Assembly (NCBI RefSeq): GCF_004777465.1
Contig: NZ_CP038462.1
Location: forward strand, 2,108,001-2,172,000
From: Nocardioides daphniae
GTDB lineage: Bacteria; Actinomycetota; Actinomycetes; Propionibacteriales; Nocardioidaceae
Direction of reading: 5' to 3'
Length of the DNA stretch: 64,000 nucleotides
Positions 47,502 to 57,500 of the stretch are shown here, in pieces. Position 1 is the stretch's first letter. The number at the start of each line of letters is the position of its first letter. Both the position numbers and the translations under genes were made by a program. The notes beneath the pieces are model-generated. The model did not search any database. It was not told the DNA's origin and was given only the letters and a program-made list of their open reading frames with translations.

Positions 47502-47508
47502 TTCGCGC

Positions 47509-49353
47509 ATGACGAGTGGGCAGATGGAACGGCGCACTAGTTGGCGAACGATTCGCACGGAGTCGGGTGCGGCTGTGCTCTTGGTCGTCGTCGCAGTGGT
47601 CGCCTTGCTCTGGGCGAACTCGCCACTCTCCGAGTCCTATTTCGGGCTGTGGGATGTCGAGATCGGGTTCAGTGTCAGCGGGTTCGGCCTGCACATGAAC
47701 CTGCACCACTGGATCAACGACGGCCTCATGGTGGTCTTCTTCTTCGTCGTTGGCCTCGAGGTGCGACAGGAGTTCGCGCATGGGTCGCTCCGAGACGCCA
47801 GCCGCGCGCGTCTCGCGTTGATCGCTGGCGTCGCTGGCGTGGCACTGCCCGCAGTTTTCTACATCTTGATCGTGGCCGCCGCGGGCGGCGACGGGCTCGG
47901 TGGATGGGGCGCGGTGGTCGGTACCGACACCGCGTTCCTGTTGGGTGCCCTCGCACTCTTCGGCCCGAAACTCTCCGGCCAGTTGCGGGTGTTCCTACTC
48001 ACCCTCACCGTTGTCGATGACTTCCTCGCCGTCTCCATCATCGGCATTGTCTACAGCGACGAGATCCGGCTCATTCCGCTGCTGATCGCAGTTGCTTGCC
48101 TCGCCGGGTTGTGGCTTCTGGGTCGTTCGCGGCAATGGAGCGCCACACCGTACGTGCTGCTTGTCATTGTGCTCTGGTTCGCGACCGTTGATTCCGGAGT
48201 CCACGCCTCCCTCGCGGGCATGGTCGCAGGACTCCTTATCCCCGCCTACCCGACACGTCGGCACAAGGTGGTCGCGGCTCGTCAGCTGTTCCGCGACTTC
48301 TGGCAGTCGCCGAGCGCGGCATCGGCCCGCGCAGTCGATCGAGGCTTGGCGCGAGGTATTTCGGTAAATGAACGCATGCACGAGGTCTTGCGCATGCCGA
48401 CCGCGCTCGTCATCGTCCCGATCTTCGCGCTCGCGAACGCTGGCGTCGACCTGCGCGGCGGCGTGCTCGTCGATTCCTTCCAGTCCTCCGTGACGTGGGG
48501 AGTCATCGTGGGTCTCGTGCTCGGCAAACTTCTCGGCATCGGTCTCGCCACCTTCGTCGCTGTGAAGCTTGGAGCCGGTCGGCTACCCGAGGGTGTCGGG
48601 ATGGGCAGCGTGTTTGGCGGCGCGGCACTGTCGGGGATCGGGTTCACCGTGTCGCTCCTGGTGATCGGCCTCGCGTTCGGCTCGACGTCCGACCTGGGTC
48701 GGCAAGCGACCGTCGGCGTGTTGGTCGCGATGGTGCTCGCTACCGCGCTTGGTTGGCTTATTTTCCGGGTTGCTGCGAAACGCTTGGGAGAGGAGACGGC
48801 AGATCTGCCGATGGTGCTCACACCACCCGTTGATCCTGAAGTCGACCACATCCGCGGACCAGAGGACGCCCAGCTCACGCTCGTCGAGTACATCGACTTC
48901 GAATGCCACTATTGCGCGCACGCAACGGGTTCCTGGGAGGACCTTCGCAGCCGGTTCGGGGATGATCTCCGGTATGTCGTTCGCCAGCTGCCACATCACC
49001 CTCACGGCCCCATAGCCGCACGAGCGTCGGAGGCGGCATCGAATCAGGGGATGTTCTGGCCGTGGCTGGACTTCGTCTTCACGCGGCAAGATGCGCTCGA
49101 GCGCGAAGATCTGATCCGCTACGCCGAAGAGCTGGGCCTGGATGTCGCCCAGTTCACGGCTGACCTCGACAGTGCCGCCGTACGTGCCCGGGTGGAGCGG
49201 GATCTCGAAAGCGCCGATGCAAGCGGGGCGCACGCCACCCCGACGTTCTTCGTAGACGGCCGACGGCTGCTGGGTAGCTACGACGCTCGAACGCTCACCT
49301 CAGCCCTCGAAGCCAGCCGCCGAGGCACACGAACCCAGGAAGTGCGCTCCTGA
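47509..49353 (+). CDS. nhaA: NhaA Na+/H+ antiporter fused to a DsbA-like thioredoxin domain
   Basis: 614 residues. Residues 1 to about 420 are a complete NhaA: LLVVVAVVALLWANSPLSES, FFFVVGLEVRQEFAHGSL, GTDTAFLLGALALFG and the ion-site pair TVVDDFLAVSIIGIVY. From about residue 440 a soluble thioredoxin-fold domain follows, with VEYIDFECHYCAHATGSWED (CxxC as CHYC) and the cis-Pro loop SGAHATPTFFVDGRRLLGSY. This NhaA-DsbA fusion is known in actinobacteria. It suggests redox sensing or thiol chemistry coupled to sodium/proton exchange. Intact, single gene. Confidence 0.92.
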   Translation: MTSGQMERRTSWRTIRTESGAAVLLVVVAVVALLWANSPLSESYFGLWDVEIGFSVSGFGLHMNLHHWINDGLMVVFFFVVGLEVRQEFAHGSLRDASRARLALIAGVAGVALPAVFYILIVAAAGGDGLGGWGAVVGTDTAFLLGALALFGPKLSGQLRVFLLTLTVVDDFLAVSIIGIVYSDEIRLIPLLIAVACLAGLWLLGRSRQWSATPYVLLVIVLWFATVDSGVHASLAGMVAGLLIPAYPTRRHKVVAARQLFRDFWQSPSAASARAVDRGLARGISVNERMHEVLRMPTALVIVPIFALANAGVDLRGGVLVDSFQSSVTWGVIVGLVLGKLLGIGLATFVAVKLGAGRLPEGVGMGSVFGGAALSGIGFTVSLLVIGLAFGSTSDLGRQATVGVLVAMVLATALGWLIFRVAAKRLGEETADLPMVLTPPVDPEVDHIRGPEDAQLTLVEYIDFECHYCAHATGSWEDLRSRFGDDLRYVVRQLPHHPHGPIAARASEAASNQGMFWPWLDFVFTRQDALEREDLIRYAEELGLDVAQFTADLDSAAVRARVERDLESADASGAHATPTFFVDGRRLLGSYDARTLTSALEASRRGTRTQEVRS

Positions 49354-49805
49354 GTCGTCAGGCGTCGCGGGGCGCGTCGGTACACCTGTCCGAGCGAACA
49401 AGAACACCCGATGGCAGGGCGCTCGTCGCCCTCGACAGCGCTGGCGCGGGAATGTACCTCCCCGTTGCGGCTCTTTTCCTCATCCCAGTTCGCGGATTCT
49501 CGGTTGCGGACGCGGGCCTCGCATTGGACATCGGGGCAGGCGTCGGGACTGCTGTTCCCCGTGCTCGCCGGGACGCTGGTCGACCGAGTTGGCCCTCGCA
49601 GGGTGATCGGCACCGGACAGTTGCTCCGAGCCATCGCGATGCTCGTCTACCTACTCGTACCCGGGTGGCCCGGGGCGATTGCCGGGAGCGCGATCTGCGC
49701 CGCCGGAATGCAGCTGCACTACGGATCGCTATACGCCTTCCTGACAGCATTGCGTCCCAGCGACGGGTCTCACGATGCGCAGGTCAGCATGGGTCAGTCA
49801 GTCAG
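49354..49805 (+). pseudogene. MFS transporter N-terminal fragment cut by att4
   Basis: Reads GMYLPVAALFLIPVRGFSVA in one frame and LLFPVLAGTLVDRVGPRRVI then GTGQLLRAIAMLVYLLVPGW in another (one extra base near 49535), the first three or four helices of a major facilitator transporter with the RVGPRR loop after helix 2. The gene stops abruptly at att4, so the rest was left elsewhere when the element moved or recombined. Confidence 0.7.
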
Positions 49806-49821
49806 TACCACGACATCTGAT
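49806..49821 (+). repeat. Attachment site att4, right border of the stack
   Basis: taccacgacatctgat, 15 of 16 to the glnA end. Downstream ccacg is shared with att2. It marks the return to chromosomal DNA; the hairpin behind it is the best candidate for the original glnA terminator. Confidence 0.75.
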
Positions 49822-49836
49822 CCACGTCGTACGCCT

Positions 49837-49876
49837 GAAGGGCCCCTCACCTGTCATCGCAGGCGAGGGGCCCTTC
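49837..49876 (+). terminator. Probable original glnA terminator
   Basis: 17-bp stem gaagggcccctcacctg / caggcgaggggcccttc (one mismatch) with loop tcatcg, 15 nt after att4. Confidence 0.75.
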
Positions 49877-49976
49877 TGCATGCGCTGGCACCACGGTGGC
49901 CCACCTGTGTGGGCACGAATCGGGCGCACACGCCGCTCGTACGACGGTTTCGCGCACACAGAAGACGGTGCGGAGG

Positions 49977-50132
49977 TCAGACGTCGCCGTCCAGCGCCAC
50001 GTCGTACGCCCAACGGGCCTCCTCGATGGCCGACATGTGGGTGCGGGCCCAGTCGAGCAGCTCGCGGTGGGGCGCGGCGATGCGCAGCTCGTCGTGCGTC
50101 TCGACGGACTGGCCGGGCGGCGAGGTATCCAT
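49977..50132 (-). CDS. Possible small protein (51 aa)
   Basis: ATG at 50132, 51 codons: MDTSPPGQSVETHDELRIAA, PHRELLDWARTHMSAIEEAR, WAYDVALDGDV. Codon usage is chromosomal and the composition is sensible (amphipathic helix), unlike shadow frames. No family recognised; could be a fragment of a longer gene lost at the island border. Confidence 0.45.
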   Translation of the reverse strand: MDTSPPGQSVETHDELRIAAPHRELLDWARTHMSAIEEARWAYDVALDGDV

Positions 50133-50211
50133 GGCGAAACCTGGTCTCGTTGAAGTGTCCTGCGACTGACAGGTATCAAAGGTGTCAGGGCATCGGCGGT
50201 CGATCTAGAGG

Positions 50212-50352
50212 TACAGCGCTGCTGCCCGCTTCGACGACCTGTGGGCCGAGGTCGCGATCATCACCGTGATCACGCTGGTGCTCTACAACCTCGTGCAGGT
50301 CGTGGAGAACGTGGTGCTCGCACGCATGGGGATGAGCCAGCAGCAGGTCTGA
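50212..50352 (+). pseudogene. C-terminal stub of an ABC transporter permease
   Basis: In-frame YSAAARFDDLWAEVAIITVI then TLVLYNLVQVVENVVLARMG up to the stop at 50350-50352. This is the last helix and tail typical of NitT/TauT-type permeases. No start and no upstream body exist: the rest is gone, so a deletion removed it at about 50205. Confidence 0.65.
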
Positions 50353-50360
50353 GCGCCGCG

Positions 50361-51872
50361 TCAGCTCGCCCTCGCCCTCTTCACCATCGCCAGCTCGACG
50401 GCCTCGTCGAACTCACGCTCCACCTCGTCGTCGGGCTGGTGGGTGAGCTTGCTGACGACCACGGAGACCAACAGGTTGACGGCGAAACCGGGGATGATCT
50501 CGTAGAGGGTCACGCCGTAGACCTGCGGACCGAACCAGCTCCACACGAAGACGGTGACCGCGCCGGCGACCATGCCTGCGAGCGCACCCCAGTTGGTGAG
50601 GCCTCGCCAGAAGAGGCAGAGCAGCACTGCCGGGCCGAAGGAGGCGCCGAAGCCGGCCCAGGCGAAGGCGACCAGCTCGAGGATGGTGCCCGAGGGCCTG
50701 ACGGCGAGCAGGCCGGCGACGAGCGCGATGACGAGCACGCAGGTTCGGCCCAGCACCAGCAGCGTGCGTTGCGAGGTCTCGGGCCGGAAGACCTTGAAGA
50801 GGTCCTCCACGAACGCGGACGAGCAGACGATCAGCTGGCTGGAGACGGTGCTCATGATCGCGGCGAGCACGGCTGCGAAGACGAGCCCGACAACCAGTGG
50901 GTGCAGCAGCTCCTGGGCCATCGTCAGCACCACGAGCTCGGGGTTGTCGAGGGAGTCACCGGCGCCGGTGAAGAAGGCGACGCCGATCAGGCCGCAGGCG
51001 ACCGCCCCGACCAGGGTGAGCGCCATCCAGCTGATCCCGATGCGCCGGGCGCTGGTCGCCGACGCCGCGTCACGCATCGCCATGAACCGGACGATGATGT
51101 GCGGCTGGCCGAAGTAGCCGAGCCCCCAGGCCGCCGCCGAGACGATGCCGACGAAGGTGGCTGCGTCGAGGGTGCTCCCGGCGAGGAAGGAGAGCCGGTC
51201 CGGGTCGACCGCCCGGATCTCCGCGGTCGTGTCGCCGGGACCACCCAGGGTGGAGACGGCGATCACCGGGATGACCAGGAGGGCGATCAGCATCATCGTG
51301 CCCTGCACGACGTCGGTCAGCGACGCCCCGAGGAAGCCACCGAAGAGGGTGTAGGCGAGGGTCACCCCGACCACGATCACCATCCCGGCGACGTAGGGGG
51401 TCCCGAAGGCGAGGCGGAAGAACTCGCCACCGGCCACCATCATCGACGAGACGTAGAAGGTGAAGAAGACGAGCACGATGCCGCCTGAGGCGATCCGCAG
51501 GGCACGCGTCCGGTCGTGCAGCCTGTTCTCGAAGAAGCTCGGGATCGTGATCGAGTTCCGGGCGACCTCGGTGTAGGCCCTCAGGCGCGGAGCCACGAAC
51601 TTCCAGTTGAGCCAGGCGCCGGCGGTGAGGCCGATCGCGATCCAGGCCTCGATGAGGCCGGCGACGAAGATGGCCCCCGGGAGCCCCATCATCAGCCATC
51701 CGGACATGTCGGAGGCGCCGGCGCTGAGCGCCGCGGTCCACGGCGGCAGCTGCCGCCCGGCCAGCATGTAGCCCTCGTGGTCGGAGGTCTGGGTGTAGGC
51801 GTAGTAGCCGATGCCGATCATCGCCGCGAAGTAGATGACGAGGGCGGTGATCTCGAACGCCTGGTCACTCAT
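50361..51872 (-). CDS. putP: Sodium/proline symporter
   Basis: 503-residue SSS-family transporter with about 13 helices. Hallmarks: GYMLAGRQLPPWTAALSAGA then SDMSGWLMMGLPG, IPSFFENRLHDRTRALRIAS, and the sodium-site helix WGLGYFGQPHIIVRFMAM. It brings proline into the cell for the adjacent PutA. Start ATG at 51872, 53 nt after the putA stop on the same strand, so one operon. Confidence 0.93.
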   Translation of the reverse strand: MSDQAFEITALVIYFAAMIGIGYYAYTQTSDHEGYMLAGRQLPPWTAALSAGASDMSGWLMMGLPGAIFVAGLIEAWIAIGLTAGAWLNWKFVAPRLRAYTEVARNSITIPSFFENRLHDRTRALRIASGGIVLVFFTFYVSSMMVAGGEFFRLAFGTPYVAGMVIVVGVTLAYTLFGGFLGASLTDVVQGTMMLIALLVIPVIAVSTLGGPGDTTAEIRAVDPDRLSFLAGSTLDAATFVGIVSAAAWGLGYFGQPHIIVRFMAMRDAASATSARRIGISWMALTLVGAVACGLIGVAFFTGAGDSLDNPELVVLTMAQELLHPLVVGLVFAAVLAAIMSTVSSQLIVCSSAFVEDLFKVFRPETSQRTLLVLGRTCVLVIALVAGLLAVRPSGTILELVAFAWAGFGASFGPAVLLCLFWRGLTNWGALAGMVAGAVTVFVWSWFGPQVYGVTLYEIIPGFAVNLLVSVVVSKLTHQPDDEVEREFDEAVELAMVKRARAS

Positions 51873-51925
51873 GGGGGCCTCGGTTGGCTGCATGGGGCAC
51901 GTCGGGGGAAGGGACCCGGCCGCTG

Positions 51926-54900
51926 TCATGCCGGGTCCGGGACTGCGGGTGGGATCGGGTGGGTGCGAGGTGTGCCGAAGCGGTGGGCGGTGACGGAGAC
52001 GGCCTGCTCCCGCAGGAAGGTGAGCAGCTCGACCCGACCCGCGCTGACCACGTCGCCGGCGTGCACGGCCAAGGCGGGCGAGCCGTCGGTGGCCTCGGCG
52101 AGAGCCTGGGCCGAGCCGCCGACGAGGCGGACGCGCGCTCCGTCGCGGGCCAGTTCCCGGGCGTGGCGGTGCCATGCCTCGGTGTCTTCGTGGCGCAGCT
52201 CGGCACCGTAGGAGGCCGCGAGCTGCTGGACGGGCTCCGGCAGCACGGTCGCAGTGCTCAGCGTCATCGCCGAGCCTGCGCGCGCCCCGGCCGCCAGCAG
52301 GCGTACGAGCTCGACCACCCGCTCGCCCTCGTGACGCAGCGTCACCGGGACGGGGTGGTAGCGCAGCGCGTTGTGCTCGGCGGTGAGTCCGGAGCGGTCC
52401 CGGACGACGCCGAACTCCTCGGCCCACGCGAGGGCGTCGTTGTGCAGGGCACCGCTGAGCCACTGCAGGTCGGCGTCGCCGACCCCGGCCGTACGCGCGG
52501 CGTCCAGCGCGGGGCGTCCGACCCGGTCGGTGGGTTCGGGTCCGGTGACCGGCCGGTCGGTCCACGAGCCGAGGCCGAGCAGGTAGTTCGGCCCCCCGGC
52601 CTTGGCGCCCGTGCCGACCGAGGAACGCTTCCAGCCTCCGAAGGGCTGGCGCTGCACGATCGCCCCGGTGGTGCCGCGGTTGACGTAGAGGTTGCCGGCC
52701 TCGACCCGCCGCAGCCAGGTCGAGATCTCGTCGTCGTCCAGCGAGTGGAGCCCGGAGGTGAGCCCGAAGTCCACGGCGTTGACCAGGTCGATCGCCTCGT
52801 CCAGCGTCTCGGCGGTCATGATCCCGAGGACGGGTCCGAAGTACTCGACCCGGTGGAACTCCGAGCCGGGCCGGACGCCCTCGCGCACCCCCGGCCGCCA
52901 CAGTCGCCCGCGTCGTCGAGCTGCTCGGGCTCAATGACCCACCGCTCCCCCGGCCCGAGCGTGGTGAGGGCGCGCAGCAGCTTGCCCTCCGCAGGGCCGA
53001 TGAGCGGGCCGACCTGGGCCGTCTCGTCCCACGGGCGCCCGACGCGGTACGAGGTGACCGCGTCGACGAGCTGGCTGCGGAAGCGCTTCGACGTGGCCAC
53101 CGAGCCGACGAGGATCACCAGCGACGCCGCCGAGCACTTCTGGCCGGCGTGGCCGAAGGCCGAGTAGGCGACGTCCTTGGCGGCCAGGTCGAGGTCAGCG
53201 CTGGGCGTCACGATGACGGCGTTCTTGCCACTGGTCTCGGCGAGCAGGGGCAGGTCGGGCCGCATCGAGCGGAAGAGCTCAGCGGTCTCGTACGCCCCGG
53301 TCAGGATCACTCGTTCGACCGACGGGTGGGAGATGAGCTGCGACCCCAGGTCGCGCTCGCTGACCTGGACGTAGCGGAGCACGTCGCGGGTGACCCCGGC
53401 GTCGTCCAGCGCGGCCCACAGCGCCTCGACCATGACGGCGCCGCTCCGCCTCGCCGACGCGGCGGGCTTGATCACCACGGGTGAGCCGGAGGCCAGCGCG
53501 GCCAGCGTCGACCCGGCGGGGATCGCGACCGGGAAGTTCCACGGCGGGGTGACGACGGTCAGGCGTGCGGGCTCGTACGCGGCCCCCTCCACCGTCTCGA
53601 GGTGGCGGCCCTGCTCGGCGTAGTAGTGGGCGAAGTCGACGGCCTCGCTGACCTCGGGGTCGCCCTGCTCGAGCACCTTGCCGCACTCCGAGCCCATGAC
53701 CTCGAGGAGCTCGGCCCGACGCGCCTGGAGGGCGTCACCGGCGGCGTGCAGGATCTCGGCCCGCCGATCGGCGCCCAGGTCGCGCCAGACCTGACCCGCT
53801 TCGACGGCACGCGCGAGGACCTCGTCCAGCTCGGCGGCGTCGTGGACGACGCCCTCCTCGGCGGTCCGGTTGCCCAGCTCGGAGGTCGGCATCCGGTCGC
53901 GGATCCGCGCGCCCCACTCGCGGTTGGCGGCGACCGAGGTGTCGGTGTCGGGCGTGTTCTCGAAGTGGTCGCGCGGAGCCGGCGACGGCGGCTGCGTACG
54001 GTCCTGGACCCGGTGCGGTGCGGGAGGGGACGACGGGACGATCGCCAGGGAGGCGAGGAATCGGTCCCGCTCGCGGGCGAAGAGCTCCTCGGACTGGTCG
54101 AGGTCGAAGACGGCCGACATGAAGTTCTGCTGCGACGCGCCCTCCTCCAGGCGCCGGACCAGGTAGGCGATGGCGACGTCGAACTCCCGTGGGTGGACGA
54201 CCGGCGTGTAGAGCAGCAGGGAGCCGACGTCCTTGCGGACCGCGGCGGCCTGGGCGGTGGCCATGCCCAGCAGCATCTCGATGTCGATGTCGTCGGAGCA
54301 GCCCCGTCGCTGCGCCAGCAACCAGGCCAGGGCGACGTCGAAGAGGTTGTGGCCGGCGACGCCGACCCGTACCGCTCGGGTGTGCTCGGGCCGCAGGGCG
54401 TAGTCGAGGACCGCCTTGTAGGAGGCGTCGGTCTCCTCCTTGCTGCCCCACGTGGCGAGCGGCCAGCCGTGGAGCTCGGCGTCGACCTGCTCCATCGGCA
54501 GGTTCGGCCCTTGACCACCCGCACCTTGATGGGCGCTCCGCCGGCGGGGACCCGGGCGGCGGCCCAGCGCTGCAGCTCGGTCATGGCACCGAGCGCGTCC
54601 GGCAGGTAGGCCTGCAGCACGATGCCCGCCTCGAGGTCGCGGAGCTCGGGGCGGTCGAGCAGGTTCGTGAAGACGGCCAGGGTGAGGTCGAGGTCCTTGT
54701 ACTCCTCCATGTCGAGGTTGATGAACTTCGCGCCCTGGGGTGCGGCCTTCGCCTCCCGGTAGAGCGGCAGCAGCGCCTCCACCGCGTCGGCCACCGCCCG
54801 GTCGAAGGACCACGGGCTGTGCGGGGCGACGGTCGAGGAGACCTTGATCGAGACGTAGTCGACGTCGTCTCGGGCCAGCAGACGGCGGGTGCCCTCCATC

Positions 54901-55397
54901 CGGCGTGCTGCCTCCTCCTGCCCGAGGATCGCCTCGCCCAGGAGGTTGACATTGAGGCGGACGCCTTCCTGCTCCTCGCGGATCCGCGCGATGGCCGGCC
55001 CGAGTCGACGGTCGCTGGCGTCGATGACGAGGTGGCGGACCATGCGGCGCAGCGCGAGGCGGGCGGCAGGCACGACGAGCCAGGGCGCGACGCGGCCGAC
55101 GACAGCTCCGGTGAGCACGGCCGTACGCAGCGGCAGCGGCAGGAACTGCGGCACCAGGGGCGTCAGCGTCGCCAGGTGGCGGGCCGCGGCCTCCGGGTCC
55201 TCCGGTCGGATCACGCCGTCGACGAAGCCGACGGTGAAGGCGAGCCCGTGGGGGTCCTTCAGAACTCCGGCGAGGCGTTGTGCAGCGGCGTCGACCGGCT
55301 CGTCGCGGCTGGCCTCCAACCAGCGGCGGACCAAAGCGATCGCCTCGTCGGCCAGCTGCTGGTCGATCCCGGCGCCGGCAGGGTGGTGCGCTTCCAC
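51926..55397 (-). CDS. putA: Bifunctional proline dehydrogenase / glutamate-semialdehyde dehydrogenase (two frameshifts)
   Basis: About 1157 residues. Proline dehydrogenase barrel first (YVSIKVSSTVAPHSPWSFDR, FINLDMEEYKDLDLTLAVF, AYLPDALGAM, KVRVVKGPNLPMEQ, VAGHNLFDVALAWLLA), then the aldehyde dehydrogenase (VTPPWNFPVAIPAGSTLAAL, ETSGKNAVIVTPSADLDLA, catalytic Cys in GHAGQKCSAASL, FGPVLGIM, NLYVNRGTTGAIVQRQPFGG), ending in a further alpha/beta tail. Breaks: one missing G near 54512 and one missing C near 52900. It oxidises proline to glutamate. GTG start at 55397. No PutA DNA-binding domain, so expression must be controlled elsewhere. Confidence 0.92.
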
Positions 55398-55529
55398 GGT
55401 GATCGAGTCCTCTTCAGGTGAGCGGGTGGACCACCTTCACCCTTCCCTCGAGTGTTGCGCGTCACACATGACGAACGGGTGACGGCGCAGTACTCACCGC
55501 TCGTGCCTCTCGCCCTGTCGGTCGCCAGG

Positions 55530-55739
55530 TCAGCTGCGGCACAGAGCGACGAAAGCTCCCAGCTCCGCCACCCCCGTCGCGGTGCTCGGCATGCACGAGG
55601 TCAACGCGCCGGACCGGAGCACGATCGCCTTCCACTGCGCCCTCGACACCGCGACGTTCACTCGGTTGCGGTTGAGCGGGAAGCCCATGCCGCCAAGGAG
55701 AACCGCCCGGCTTCGCGAACTACGACCAGGTCGCGCCAC
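55530..55739 (-). pseudogene. C-terminal remnant of a superfamily 1 helicase
   Basis: The frame carries FPLNRNRVNVAVSRAQWKAI then LTSCMPSTATGVAELGAFVA. NRxNVAVSRAxW is helicase motif VI of SF1 (UvrD/Dna2-like) enzymes and GVAELGAF is a frequent C-tail. The upstream part runs into other sequence, so only about 60 residues remain. It lies directly behind the DUF2075 gene in the same direction, possibly the leftover of a larger defence locus. Confidence 0.55.
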
Positions 55740-55772
55740 TCCGCATTTCTGCTGGCGGCCGCTCGCGCGCCG

Positions 55773-57500
55773 CTAGTCGGCACTTATCGCGGAGAACCAC
55801 GGACGCAAGTGCTCGCGGAGGGCCGGGTCGCATACGTAGACGTAGGTACCGCGCATACCGCGCGTCAGGAGAACGGCATAGATGTTGCGGACAAACCTGA
55901 GAATGTCGTCGTCGGAGTAGGTAATGCCAAGCATCCGGTTGTTCGTGGCACCCCGCGGATCGTGGTAGTGGCGTCGATCAAAGATGATCCGTCCCGAGGA
56001 GGGGTCGAAGCGGAGATCTCTGCCGATGATGACGCCCGCGTAGTTGAGGTCGTAGCCCTGGATGGTGTGGATGGAGCCCACCTCGTGGATCGATGTCGGC
56101 GAGTTGACCCAATCCACGTCGGTGGTGTTCCACTGCAACGCCAGACCGTCGACGGTCACGTCCCGGGCATCGGGGTCATGCTTGCCCGTCCAGCGCCAAG
56201 CGAATCCGGCCAGCAGGCGAGCGAGACCATGCTCCGCCTCACGGTCAAGGATCGTCTGCTGCATCTGCGCCACATCGTCGAAGAACCGCAGGTCATAGCC
56301 CTCAAACGGACGCGGGACGTCAGCGGTACCAGCGAGCACGTCGCGGACGTATCCTACATAGTCATCACCCGCTTTGACTCGCATCTGTGAGCTGAGCGGG
56401 TAGAGGCGGCCTCGAGAACGTACGTCCGACACGAGTGCCACCGCAGTCGTCTCAGAAAGGTCCGCGGGTCGCACCGCTTGGTCCTTGTCGAGCAGGTAGA
56501 TCTGATGGTCGCTGACCGCTCGATCCAGTCCAATTGCGTCAATGTGACGTCGTCCTGTCCGAAGAGCCGTGCATTGATCTCAGTGAACTTCCGGTTCAGC
56601 GGGCCAGCTGCCTGGGCCGCTCGCTGGTTGAGTCGGTGGGCCTCATCCACGATGAGAAGACTGAACCGTTCCTTGGAATTGCCCACCTCGAAGGGGCCCA
56701 GCACCTGCTTGGGGGAAAGCCCCGGGGTCTTTCTGAACACGTTCTTGATGGATTTGCGCAGCGAAATCTGCGGCACCACCAGCGCGGCGTGGAAGTTCTC
56801 GAGGAGTTCGGGGTATCCCGCCACAAAGAACTCTGACAGCAAGGAGTCACTGTCCGGTGGAGCAGTGACGTCAGCAGACTTGATGTCCATCAGCAACTTC
56901 ATCAAGAAGATGCCGACCACCGTCTTGCCCGTGCCCGGAGCACCTTGAATGACGATCCTGCTCTGCTGTCGGGCTTCAAGGTCCTCGAAGAGTCCGCTGA
57001 GAATATCGTCGACCGCGATCGCCTGGTCCTGGGTCAACGCCTTGAACGGAGAGAGCTTGAAGAGGTCGGTGTTCTCAATTTCCTTGATGGGCCGAGTAAA
57101 GGCACCCCGGCGGCGCAACTCTTCGAAGATCTCTTCAAAGGTGCGCCGATACTCGAGCCGACCGTAGTAGTCAGCGTCGGTGATCCCGTGGTTGCCGTTG
57201 AGCACGTGGAACTTCCCGTCCCGGCAAACAGGCGGATTAGATAAGACTCGAGATCCAGGCAGACTGACTTGTTGAAGGTCTCGTCCACGACGACTCTGGC
57301 GCTCCTCAGGGTGCGCTTGTCGGCAGAGTCAAGATGCTGACGGAACCTTCCGGCAACGTTGAGAGACTCGCCGACATAGATCTTCCCGTCGCCATCCAAG
57401 GTGTAGACCACCGGCCAGTTCCTGAACTGAGGCTGGAGAGGCGCCCACACGGAGAGTTGGTCCGCGGTGAACCGTACTCCTCAATCCGAAAGCCGGTCAT
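55773..57500 (-). CDS. GIY-YIG domain fused to a DUF2075-type ATPase/helicase (three frameshifts)
   Basis: About 575 residues. N-terminal GIY-YIG-like region (NWPVVYTLDGDGKIYVGESL, NVAGRFRQHL), then an ATPase: QGAPGTGKTVVGIFLMKLL (Walker A), FSLLIVDEAHRLNQRAAQAA (Walker B, DEAH), NRMLGITYSDDDILRFVRNI and MRGTYVYVCDPALREHL. This is the DUF2075 (COG3410) architecture found in defence-rich regions. Breaks near 57470, 57220 and 56510 each need one base (for example FAGDGKFHVLNGNHG). Start ATG at 57500 overlaps the MazG-like gene by 20 nt, so both are co-translated. Confidence 0.8.

Larger units (their letters stand above)
34936..49805. mobile_element. Element 3: decayed island with stress-metabolism cargo
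   Basis: 14.9 kb between att3 and att4 with no integrase or Rep. Gene content (oxidase, formaldehyde dehydrogenase, LtrA, UvrA2, regulators, NhaA-DsbA), an IS3 scar, a tandem repeat and a truncated MFS gene at the right border point to an old insertion that has lost its mobility genes. The border is inferred from the att copies. Confidence 0.6.

Noticed and set aside
26641..49821. tRNA gene as integration target
   Set aside because: No cloverleaf-like sequence at any boundary; the shared core is the glnA coding end.
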